Shown here piece after piece: positions 1 through 6,324 of a DNA stretch of 8,374 nt; positions within the stretch are counted from its first letter, which is position 1, and the number at the start of each line of letters is the position of its first letter. Position numbers and translations under genes: made by a program. Below the pieces are notes generated by a model. That model did not search any database and was not told where the DNA came from. It was given only the letters and a program-made list of their open reading frames with translations. The DNA lies in the NCBI GenBank assembly GCA_023392795.1, contig JAEWNJ010000032.1, positions 1-8,374 of the forward strand, given 5' to 3'. This DNA is from Candidatus Cloacimonadota bacterium (GTDB taxonomy: Bacteria > Cloacimonadota > Cloacimonadia > Cloacimonadales > Cloacimonadaceae).

Positions 1-607
1 TTATCCTATTTGGCAATGCTTTAATGCCATGCAGATTATCCCGCCGAATGATGTACATACTCATCATATAGTTCGTCACGGCAGCGTCAAAAACCCCGTC
101 ATTGAGAAGCTTCAAAGCCTCTTCCTGGGTGGAGACCTGGCTCACTCTTCCCTGAAAATCGATTTGACGTAGATAGTCCGCGGCCACATCGTCTTTTTGG
201 ATTACCACAGTGAGGTTTATGTCATCCTGCAAACCCTCGATGTCTGAACCCTTGGGCACAAATATCCCCCGCCAGGTCGAGGTATGGGCATTTGAAAAGT
301 GAATCTCCTGCGCTCGCCCCAGGGAATACGCCATCCCCTGCAAAAGATCGATGCTGCCCTCCTCCAGCCAGGAGCGTACCAACGACCATTTTGCCAGCTT
401 GAACTCCGGTTCGTAGCCCAGTTCCCGGCAGATAGCCCTACTCAAATCCACATTGTAACCGTCAGGTTCTCCATCGCCGTTGATAAACTCATAGGGCGGA
501 TAGTTGTAGTCACCACCGATAATTAGTTTCGGTAAAGCTTCGCTTTCCACAGCAACCAGAATTGCTACCCAGCTAACAAACAATAAAAAAAAGGATTTGA
601 ACTTCAT
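1..607 (-). CDS. Secreted family 3 solute-binding protein, or sensor with such a domain (partial, C-terminus beyond the left edge)
   Basis: About 202 residues are visible before the window ends. The product starts with a signal peptide: MKFK, a hydrophobic stretch SFFLLFVSWVAILVAV, then a likely cleavage site near ESEA/LP, so the mature domain should be outside the cytoplasmic membrane. The mature part reads as an SBP_bac_3 domain (polar amino acid/opine-type binding protein): a first strand with GGDYNYPPYEF, then DGYNVDLSRAICRELGY, a WSLVRSWLEEGSIDLLQGM segment and a second-lobe hinge around residues 115-135. The ATG overlaps the upstream photolyase stop as ATGA, with GAGG 7 nt upstream (615..618), indicating translational coupling. 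No ABC permease or ATPase is visible. In this family such domains are also the input part of membrane histidine kinases and diguanylate cyclases, so the missing C-terminus decides between a transporter component and a sensor. Ligand unknown. Confidence 0.85.
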   Translation of the reverse strand, partial: MKFKSFFLLFVSWVAILVAVESEALPKLIIGGDYNYPPYEFINGDGEPDGYNVDLSRAICRELGYEPEFKLAKWSLVRSWLEEGSIDLLQGMAYSLGRAQEIHFSNAHTSTWRGIFVPKGSDIEGLQDDINLTVVIQKDDVAADYLRQIDFQGRVSQVSTQEEALKLLNDGVFDAAVTNYMMSMYIIRRDNLHGIKALPNRI

Positions 608-2034
608 CGTGGTTCCTCACTCGCAACTTTGCTTATGTAGGCCTGCATATCAAATTTCCGCTGCAGTCCATTATCGTTCATATAACGGATCATACCGTAG
701 ATAGGCCGCTCCGCCCAGGGGCGGTCATGCTTACCAAAACACCAGGCCACGCCGGCATAGGAATTGGCATCCCTCCCATCCAGAGAGTATTTATCATTCA
801 GATACAAGAGCAGTTCATAGGCTTCTTCCACACTGTCAAACCAGGCTAAAACTCTTTTTCCCCAATACATCCGCATATAGTTATGCATTTTCCCTCTGGA
901 TAACATTTGTCTTTGGGCTGCGTTCCAATACTCATCTTCAGTTTCGGCATTCTCCAGGACTTCCAGTGAATAATGCTTGTCGCGAGGATCATGAATATGG
1001 TTCAGCAGACTTGCCTTTGCCCACCCTGGCAGACACGCAAAGCTGTCATAATCCTCGTTATAAGTACAGAAGTTCCAGCTAAGCTCCCGTCTCACTATTA
1101 GTTCTTCCAGATAATCTGCCATGTTTCTGCTAGCATCATTCAGAGCTTTTCTTCCCTTTAGGATCGCCCTAAGCGCATAAGCATCATGCTCTGGAAATAA
1201 TGAGTGGATGATATCCAGTGGAGATATTTGACCGAAATGCAGGTAGGGACTCATCTCACTTTGATAGTCCTTTTCCGGGTGATTACGATAGAGCGAGTAA
1301 AAAGCCAGCTTCGTTTCAGCAAAGACCCTCAGATGGCGTTTTGCCTCCGTGTAACCACCAATCAGGGGATAACGCCTGTTCCCTGCCCCTAGCCCGATCC
1401 TCTCAGAGGCAAACTGAAAAAGCTCATCAGTGGAGACAGGTTCGCCCTTGAAACACTGCGCGTCCCTGATCCCGCAATCGGCCCGGGGGAGCTCCGGTAG
1501 AGGGGGATCGTCAAACACCAGATACTCGGGCAACACTCTCAGCAGCTTGGTTCTCAGCGTGGCGGCAGAGTATTCTTCCTTATCAGAGGCAATATGGACA
1601 GGAACCACGGTTTCAGTATCTATCTCTGTTACCAACGTGCATGATAAGCAATCTTTCACGGATTGTCTCAGAGCTTTCTGCCAGGCTAGACAGCCGTGAT
1701 CCATCACCACCAGACAGGCATCATGACCCAGAGCGGAGATGATGTCAACCGCATCACCCCCATATATCCGGAAGTCCAGACCAAGCTTAGGAGATTCAAT
1801 CAGCATGTCCCTCAGCCCTTCCAGCATAAAGCGATAATGCTCTGCTTCCGCTGCGGGGATGCAGTCCATGATCACAAACGCGACCAGTAAAGACGTGTTC
1901 ATCTGATTTGCCCTGGTTGCGGCGTATTGTAAAGCAGGGTTGAAATGCAGACGTTGGGCTTGCTGCATCCAATAGAGCACGTATCTTCCTTTACCGGAAG
2001 CTGTTCCCTCTTGGAAAACTATACGCTCATCCAC
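604..2034 (-). CDS. phrB: Class II CPD photolyase (deoxyribodipyrimidine photo-lyase)
   Basis: Flavoenzyme of 476 residues expected to split cyclobutane pyrimidine dimers in DNA using blue/near-UV light and reduced FAD. The N-terminus RYVLYWMQQAQR opens the antenna (Rossmann-like) domain as in class II enzymes. The C-terminal FAD/DNA domain has SPYLHFGQIS (about residue 262), EELIVRRELSWNFC (about 310), GKMHNYMRMYWGKR (about 381) and LNDKYSLDGRDANSYAGVAW followed by CFGKHDRPWAERP (about 412-444), the class II signature blocks. Length is typical and there is no break. Start choice: the GTG at 2046 overlaps the GGAGG at 2046..2050, so that Shine-Dalgarno cannot serve it; the in-frame GTG four codons later (2034) has it 11 nt upstream and gives a normal class II N-terminus. 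The first gene of a two-gene unit with the solute-binding protein, it has its own promoter near 2232..2260. The family call is firm; the exact start is less so. Confidence 0.95.
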   Translation of the reverse strand: MDERIVFQEGTASGKGRYVLYWMQQAQRLHFNPALQYAATRANQMNTSLLVAFVIMDCIPAAEAEHYRFMLEGLRDMLIESPKLGLDFRIYGGDAVDIISALGHDACLVVMDHGCLAWQKALRQSVKDCLSCTLVTEIDTETVVPVHIASDKEEYSAATLRTKLLRVLPEYLVFDDPPLPELPRADCGIRDAQCFKGEPVSTDELFQFASERIGLGAGNRRYPLIGGYTEAKRHLRVFAETKLAFYSLYRNHPEKDYQSEMSPYLHFGQISPLDIIHSLFPEHDAYALRAILKGRKALNDASRNMADYLEELIVRRELSWNFCTYNEDYDSFACLPGWAKASLLNHIHDPRDKHYSLEVLENAETEDEYWNAAQRQMLSRGKMHNYMRMYWGKRVLAWFDSVEEAYELLLYLNDKYSLDGRDANSYAGVAWCFGKHDRPWAERPIYGMIRYMNDNGLQRKFDMQAYISKVASEEPR

Positions 2035-2212
2035 AGGGGCAAACACCTCCGGATTGACCCATTATGGAACAATCTTTCTCCTCGATCCGGATTACGGATC
2101 CCCCATTTCTAATGATTGAGCAGGGCTCCGGTAACAACTCTATGAATCTATACTCTGCACTTAGCAATATGTCCGATATCCAAACTGCCAATTTTAACTG
2201 AACTCCGTTCAT
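2027..2212 (-). CDS. Possible short leader ORF upstream of the photolyase
   Basis: A 61-codon frame starting with ATG at 2212 has GAGG at 2221..2224 with 8 nt spacing. It ends in TGA at 2027, overlapping the chosen photolyase GTG by 8 nt. The peptide (MNGVQLKLAVWISDILL and onward, ending GVCPCG) resembles no family I recognise and is Cys/Gly-rich at its end. It lies inside the predicted photolyase leader, so it could couple translation to phrB. The predicted transcription start near 2225 leaves almost no room upstream of its Shine-Dalgarno, and random frames of this length are common, so it may well not be translated. Confidence 0.25.
   Translation of the reverse strand: MNGVQLKLAVWISDILLSAEYRFIELLPEPCSIIRNGGSVIRIEEKDCSIMGQSGGVCPCG
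2046..2050 (-). promoter_or_regulatory. Ribosome binding site GGAGG of the photolyase gene
   Basis: On the minus strand GGAGG abuts and shares its last G with a GTG at 2046, and lies 11 nt before the in-frame GTG at 2034. This geometry argues for the later start. The site is embedded in the self-complementary hexamer TCCGGA (2048..2053), which recurs at 2086..2091 in the same leader and could pair with it. Confidence 0.6.
2084..2100 (-). repeat. Perfect 6-bp hairpin in the photolyase leader
   Basis: GATCCG and CGGATC flank a 5-nt loop. The element sits 33 nt upstream of the photolyase GGAGG inside the predicted transcript. It has no following T-tract, so it is not an intrinsic terminator. 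It contains one copy of TCCGGA, and a second copy overlaps the ribosome binding site. Confidence 0.4.
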
Positions 2213-2231
2213 CACTTCCACCTCTGTTGGC

Positions 2232-2260
2232 AGTCTAGGTAAACTCTATCTCCTTGTCAA
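2232..2260 (-). promoter_or_regulatory. Sigma70-like promoter of the photolyase/solute-binding-protein unit
   Basis: On the minus strand a consensus -35 TTGACA (2255..2260), a 17-bp spacer and -10 TAGACT (2232..2237; four of six consensus bases) point toward the photolyase. Predicted transcription start is about 2225-2226, giving a leader of roughly 190 nt. This is the best promoter match in the window by -35 and spacing. Confidence 0.6.
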
Positions 2261-2279
2261 GAGAAAGCTGCCCCCTCAG

Positions 2280-2295
2280 TGTCTGTTTATTCACA
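2280..2295 (-). promoter_or_regulatory. Possible CRP/FNR-family operator
   Basis: Read on the plus strand it is TGTCT-GTTTAT-TCACA; on the minus strand TGTGA-ATAAAC-AGACA. That is 8 of 10 matches to the E. coli-type TGTGA-N6-TCACA pattern. Its centre (2287.5) is about 62 bp upstream of the predicted photolyase start site, the classic class I activator position. A match this good is expected a few times by chance in a window of this size, so only the position makes it notable, and no CRP-family gene is in view. Confidence 0.25.
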
Positions 2296-2446
2296 GTTTG
2301 TACCCTTTTTTCCACAATCAGCGGTTATACCCTCAAAGACCAGTTCAATGACATCTCCAACCGATCATCCCACTTCTGGCGGTGACTGGCAGAGCATACG
2401 GTATCAGATTCAGGAGGTCCCCTTGTTAAACCGATGTTTCATTTTA

Positions 2447-5400
2447 TTACTCCCCGGTAAGTCCGCCAAGCTTTGTTTTGTACATTTCTTCAGAATCCAC
2501 GTCTCCCATTGTATGGTACAAATCGATGATACTCTCGATTGTCCTGATTGTAATGTAATGCGATGTACCCAGTGTTTTCTCATAGATAGAGAACGCATTG
2601 AGAATATGTGTTTCAGCTTGATCATAATCTCCCTGAGCAAGAAACAACCTTGACAGACAACTTAATGATCCTGCACAATCAGGGTGTTCAGTACCATTCA
2701 CTACTACGTTTATGTTGTGCGCTCTACTTAGTAATGGCTCTGCTTCAGAGTACCTACATGTAAACACGTAGATCATTCCAAGATTGCTCAACACGGTGGC
2801 AGTAAACCAAAAATTGGAATCATAGTGTTTATCCAGGATAGACAAAGCGTCCAAGTATGTTTTTTCAGCTTTTAGATAGTCTTTCTGAATAGAATAGAGA
2901 TGCCCCAGATTGTTAAGTCTATCAGCCACATTTGATGAGTTTGGGCTAACATTGTTTTCGATTTGTAATGATCTTTTAAGGAGCCGCTCACTATCGGAAT
3001 ATAAACCAATATCTTTGTAAAACCTACCCAGGTTGTTTATATATGGCGAAAGCAGGGGACTATTCTGACCGTGATGGGCTACATTAATATCCAGAACTTG
3101 TTTATAGATCGACTCCACCAGGGTAAAATCCCTCATGTAATGAAGAAGTAGTCCTAAGTGGAAGAGTGATTCTGCATATTCGGTACTTGTTTTACCTGAT
3201 GTCATTTCCAGAATATCTACCGATTTTTGGAAATTCTGTTTGGAACGCTCAAGGAGAAACTCACCCCAATAAAACCCTCCAGCTCTATCATAATATGCTG
3301 CCGCTTTGTCCAGTTGATTACCCTTCTCAAAATGCGTTGCAATTTCTTCAGCGTTCTCCTCCAAGTGATCAGCATATACTATTTCCATTGCTTCTGCTGC
3401 GTTTTGATGCAGACGCTGCAGTTTATCACTTATCATCCTTTGATAGACCGCATCTTTGATCAAGATATGGGTAAAAATATAGCGCAACTCATCCAGTTCG
3501 TTCCAAATACGGTTTTTTACACCTGCTTCCAATTCATATATGGGATCAGTATTGAGCATTTGAGTCAACACCTTCACGTTAAACTCTAATCCAAGTACAC
3601 TGGCATAGAACATGCACTCCCGCACTTGCTCCGTAAGCCGGTCTATGCGACTGCTGATGATGTCACTGATACTGAAAGAACTTAGATATCCTACTTCCCC
3701 AGTAACTTTACCCTTTTTGTTAACACATCCGCTTTCCATCAGGTAAGAAGTAAGTTGCTCTATAAATAGAGGGTTTCCCATGGATCTGGAGTAGATAAGT
3801 TGCTGGGTAGTTTCCGGAACATCTTCCAATCTGAGTATGTTTCTGATCAGTTCTTTGCTTCCAGTATAGCTTAATGAGTTCAGTTCGATGTCAATTCTCT
3901 TATAGCCGGCAATGGCTAAATCCACTTTTTCTCCATTATCCAGATAACGGCAGGGGGTAACTATAGTGACCGGGTTAACATACTTATCGCTTAATGCTTG
4001 GAAACATAACTTACTTTCCTGATCTAACCACTGTCCATCATCCAAATGAATAATCACAGGTTTGGTCTTAGCCAGTTGTTCAACTAATCGGATAAAAGCA
4101 AGTCTCAATTGATTTGGTTTATCTTGTGGAGAAACAGAATTCCAGATAGAGTGAGCCCATCCATACCCCAGCAGAGATGCGATAATTGATTCAATGCGCT
4201 CCATTCCTGGTTCACCGGCAGCAAGGGAAATCCACAGGGCTCTGAACATTGCTATTCCAGCTTCCTCCGGTAACTGCGGATTGTAATAGAAAACAGCTCG
4301 AACTATCTGTTTGACAGCCTCTAGCGGTTTCGATAGGATAGCATCACAGGAGATAAAATACTTATGATGAGTGCTCTCAGTGAAACTTGCCAATGCTTCT
4401 TTGGCAAGTCTGCTTTTCCCAATACCTGCGTCACCTGAGATATAGATAACTGAATCTTCTTTACTGCCGTCAATCAAAGTCCTGATGATGTCAATTTCTT
4501 CATCTCTGCCAACAAACCTGCTTTCCTGATGCCATGTCACATCCTTGGTTTGTCGTTTTAAACTGTAATATCTGATGGGAAGTGCAAAGCCCTTCAGATT
4601 GAGCGAGCCAAGATAGTTAAAATCATATTGAGCATTCAATTCCTGCCAAAGATAGGTGTCTGCTAACACTTCCCCCTTTGTGGCGTTACACATCAATCTG
4701 GCCGCAAGATTCAAGGGCTGTCCCAAGGCTGTGTATTCTTTGATTTCACCACTTCCAATATAGCCGGCAAAAACACTGCCACAGCTTATTCCCAATGATA
4801 ATTCGGAATTGGTTTCTATAGCCTCTAATGAGAAATTGCATATACGTTCCAAAGTCTTGCCTTCGCTTTTCGGCAAGCCAAAGATTATCATGGCGATCAA
4901 TCCCTTATCAGTTGCGTCATATTTGTTTACAAACCCACCATACTTGTCAGCTAAACTCTCAATGATTCTGATTGCCTCTTGCCTATCATCAGGTTCAATC
5001 CCCGATAGATTGGCAAAACAATATGCAGCATTGCGTATTTCATTTTGTGGACTGACCGCAATGAATCTTTGGTTGATAAACTTCGCCAGTAGATCTGGTT
5101 CAAAATGATACTGCAAAGGACTGTTATAGATAGCGGTATATCCTGAGCTTAACCCATATCCTACATTCTTTTTTTTGAATAAATCGATACCTATGCTCCT
5201 GGCTGCGGAATCGGAAAAAACAACATCTTCCTTGAGCCTTGCCAATTCAGCAAGCTCTTTGATTGGTTCACCAAAGAAAGCATATTCATTCTGAAGTTCA
5301 TTTACAAATATCTGCCAGTGGACATCACCATAAGCGATTGTCTGTCTGAGCTTCAAAGTGAATACACCAAACGGTGTTTGAAAGGTATTCTTATCTTTAA

Positions 5401-5713
5401 AGTAATTACAAATTGAGTTTACGGCAGAAACAATGGATTCCGGATTGGATTCTGGGAAGATAGCACAGAATGCATCACCCGCGAATAGACTTATGAACCC
5501 GCCATGTTTACATACAATCTCAATTGGGATACCAAATACTAAATCCAAAAACCTGCTAAGCTCTTCGGCTCCTCGGTTGCCTTCTTTCTGCAGAACCGTA
5601 CCTATAGAAGTAAAATCAGCCACATCGAGCAGCAAAACATACGCACTGAGAGTGCCGTGTCTCAAATCTAAAGACAAGCGATCAAGAATAAATTCGGGCA
5701 CATATCTAAACAT
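2447..5713 (-). CDS. Soluble adenylyl-cyclase-like protein: two class III cyclase domains, P-loop ATPase and TPR repeats
   Basis: 1088 residues, no signal peptide or membrane segment, so cytosolic. Cyclase domain 1 (about 20-200) has the metal-binding aspartates D30 (LLLDVADFT) and D80 (FAGDAF). Cyclase domain 2 (about 215-385) has N235 at the first-aspartate position, but K264 (VNKYDATDKG), and N335 and R339 in GQPLNLAARL, the substrate and transition-state residues. Together they would make one composite site, as in mammalian soluble adenylyl cyclase ADCY10; probable product cAMP from ATP. An AAA_16-like ATPase follows (FVGRDEEI at 400; Walker A GDAGIGKS 427-434; Walker B VIIHLDDGQWLD 553-564). 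TPR-like repeats (about 790-1080, roughly 41-42-residue period, kinesin-light-chain type) close the protein. ATG has AGGAG 4 nt upstream (5718..5722). The gene is visibly more AT-rich than the kinase gene. Nucleotide specificity and stimulus are inferred or unknown. Confidence 0.9.
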   Translation of the reverse strand: MFRYVPEFILDRLSLDLRHGTLSAYVLLLDVADFTSIGTVLQKEGNRGAEELSRFLDLVFGIPIEIVCKHGGFISLFAGDAFCAIFPESNPESIVSAVNSICNYFKDKNTFQTPFGVFTLKLRQTIAYGDVHWQIFVNELQNEYAFFGEPIKELAELARLKEDVVFSDSAARSIGIDLFKKKNVGYGLSSGYTAIYNSPLQYHFEPDLLAKFINQRFIAVSPQNEIRNAAYCFANLSGIEPDDRQEAIRIIESLADKYGGFVNKYDATDKGLIAMIIFGLPKSEGKTLERICNFSLEAIETNSELSLGISCGSVFAGYIGSGEIKEYTALGQPLNLAARLMCNATKGEVLADTYLWQELNAQYDFNYLGSLNLKGFALPIRYYSLKRQTKDVTWHQESRFVGRDEEIDIIRTLIDGSKEDSVIYISGDAGIGKSRLAKEALASFTESTHHKYFISCDAILSKPLEAVKQIVRAVFYYNPQLPEEAGIAMFRALWISLAAGEPGMERIESIIASLLGYGWAHSIWNSVSPQDKPNQLRLAFIRLVEQLAKTKPVIIHLDDGQWLDQESKLCFQALSDKYVNPVTIVTPCRYLDNGEKVDLAIAGYKRIDIELNSLSYTGSKELIRNILRLEDVPETTQQLIYSRSMGNPLFIEQLTSYLMESGCVNKKGKVTGEVGYLSSFSISDIISSRIDRLTEQVRECMFYASVLGLEFNVKVLTQMLNTDPIYELEAGVKNRIWNELDELRYIFTHILIKDAVYQRMISDKLQRLHQNAAEAMEIVYADHLEENAEEIATHFEKGNQLDKAAAYYDRAGGFYWGEFLLERSKQNFQKSVDILEMTSGKTSTEYAESLFHLGLLLHYMRDFTLVESIYKQVLDINVAHHGQNSPLLSPYINNLGRFYKDIGLYSDSERLLKRSLQIENNVSPNSSNVADRLNNLGHLYSIQKDYLKAEKTYLDALSILDKHYDSNFWFTATVLSNLGMIYVFTCRYSEAEPLLSRAHNINVVVNGTEHPDCAGSLSCLSRLFLAQGDYDQAETHILNAFSIYEKTLGTSHYITIRTIESIIDLYHTMGDVDSEEMYKTKLGGLTGE

Positions 5714-5772
5714 ATCTCTCCTATAGGAACCTAATCATTAGCCATTGCTCTTACCTAAGTCCACTCAAAACC

Positions 5773-5797
5773 TGTTGCAGCGAGCAAAACTGCAATA
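5773..5797 (-). repeat. Inverted repeat in the cyclase leader
   Basis: TTGCAG (5775..5780) and CTGCAA (5790..5795) are perfect complements around a 9-nt loop. One more G-U and one T-A pair extend the stem outward to eight pairs. It lies about 60 nt upstream of the cyclase start inside the predicted transcript, so it could be an RNA stem or a dyad operator. No T-tract follows. Confidence 0.4.
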
Positions 5798-5848
5798 CAT
5801 ACATGGTCTTTGTCATGAAACGACCTTATCGTCATGTGCCAATTTTCG

Positions 5849-5877
5849 ATTGTATCTGAGACATAAAACACGATCAA
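5849..5877 (-). promoter_or_regulatory. Sigma70-like promoter of the cyclase gene
   Basis: Minus strand -35 TTGATC (5872..5877, four of six), 17-bp spacer, -10 TACAAT (5849..5854, five of six). Predicted start near 5842 gives a leader of about 130 nt that carries the inverted repeat at 5773..5797. No other pair of elements with correct spacing stands out between here and the cyclase ATG. Confidence 0.5.
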
Positions 5878-6024
5878 CTCCTTTATTCCTACAAATAATC
5901 ACTGAGAACTTCAAGTCGAAAACTCGGAGCCGCATTGATCATAGCTTCCTGTTTTTTGTCAACCTCAATTTCGGTCTCATCCTTACCCATCCTGATTTGC
6001 CAGCACATAGGGTAGTGTCAATCA

Positions 6025-6115
6025 CTGGCTTCCTGGCCACTTGCCACTCTCCCGGATTCCTCTTCCGTGGGACGTGGGAGGGTCGCAAGAGGATTAGAAA
6101 AGCCAGGGAAGCCAG
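6025..6115. repeat. Long imperfect hairpin in the GC-rich intergenic block
   Basis: The outer stem pairs 6025..6037 (CTGGCTTCCTGGC) with 6102..6115 (GCCAGGGAAGCCAG), perfect apart from one bulged base. The inner stem pairs 6040..6053 (CTTGCCACTCTCCC) with 6076..6089 (GGGAGGGTCGCAAG): 12 Watson-Crick pairs, one wobble and one mismatch. The outer right arm also contains GCCAGG twice. Such extended pairing in a non-coding, locally GC-rich patch suggests a dispersed palindromic repeat or a structured RNA. Orientation is unknown and no T-tract follows on either side. Confidence 0.6.
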
Positions 6116-6120
6116 GAATA

Positions 6121-6166
6121 GGCACGCTGTGCCGTCCATTATCCTGCGCATGCGGTCGCCTTACCG
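6121..6166. repeat. Cluster of small palindromes next to the long hairpin
   Basis: Three short dyads follow each other: GGCAC-GCT-GTGCC (6121..6133), the 8-bp palindrome CGCATGCG (6147..6154), and CGGT-CGCCTT-ACCG (6153..6166, overlapping the previous one). They appear to continue the same structured block as the long hairpin and lie upstream of the kinase promoter. Confidence 0.4.
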
Positions 6167-6273
6167 TCGTCTGGCGAGCCGGTGCTGCATCAGAACAAAA
6201 AACTTGACGTAAAGGCAAGCCCCATAAAGATACCATTTTAGATTGTTCTGCGTGCAAGGCTCCCCATGAGTAC

Positions 6274-6303
6274 TTCGCATGAAGACCGTTAACACATTAT
6301 AAT
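6274..6303 (+). promoter_or_regulatory. Promoter of the phosphoglycerate kinase / mutase unit
   Basis: A perfect -10 TATAAT (6298..6303) is preceded at 18 bp by TTCGCA (6274..6279), matching four of six -35 bases. Transcription would begin near 6310, leaving a very short leader with GGAG (6314..6317) placed 7 nt before the ATG. A separate TTGACG at 6204..6209 lacks a well-spaced -10. A small imperfect dyad ATGAGTACTTCGCAT overlaps the -35. Confidence 0.5.
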
Positions 6304-6324
6304 CAAAGAAATTGGAGATAGAAA

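Larger units (their letters stand above)
2047..2446. other. 400 bp gap between the cyclase and photolyase genes
   Basis: No convincing conserved gene lies here on either strand. On the minus strand it holds, in transcription order, a CRP-like palindrome (2280..2295), a sigma70-like promoter (2232..2260), a possible leader ORF and a perfect 6-bp hairpin (2084..2100) ahead of the photolyase ribosome binding site. Between 2296 and 2446, just downstream of the cyclase stop, I see no stem followed by a T-tract, so the cyclase transcript may read through into the photolyase unit. Confidence 0.6.
5714..6324. other. 611 bp divergent intergenic region
   Basis: No credible gene on either strand. The left, AT-rich half (5714..5960) holds the cyclase leader and promoter, an inverted repeat and a pair of GTCATG hexamers (5812..5817 and 5831..5836). 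The right-central part (about 6010..6190) is GC-rich and full of inverted repeats, including a long hairpin. The last 60 bp hold the kinase promoter and ribosome binding site. The frames open across it lack ribosome binding sites and mostly reflect the GC-rich repeat block. Confidence 0.7.

Noticed and set aside
2044..2046. GTG at 2046 as the photolyase start
   Set aside because: The only Shine-Dalgarno sequence overlaps this codon; the GTG at 2034 has acceptable spacing and matches family N-termini better.
2296..2446. Intrinsic terminator after the cyclase gene
   Set aside because: No stable stem followed by a T-run in the direction of transcription.
2279..2653. 124-codon open frame on the plus strand
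   Set aside because: About half of it is antisense to the cyclase C-terminus, it lacks a ribosome binding site and its translation resembles no protein family.
5745..6212. 155-codon open frame on the plus strand in the divergent gap
   Set aside because: It begins with TTG without a ribosome binding site, has a basic low-complexity translation with no recognisable family, and crosses the cyclase promoter and the hairpin block.
6204..6232. TTGACG as a second kinase promoter
   Set aside because: No -10-like hexamer at 16-18 bp; the nearest candidates are at 15 bp (TAAAGA) and 21 bp (TACCAT).
6018..6257. 79-codon open frame on the minus strand over the hairpin block
   Set aside because: TTG start, no clear ribosome binding site, overlaps the structured repeat; the frame is best explained by the GC-rich repeat rather than a protein.
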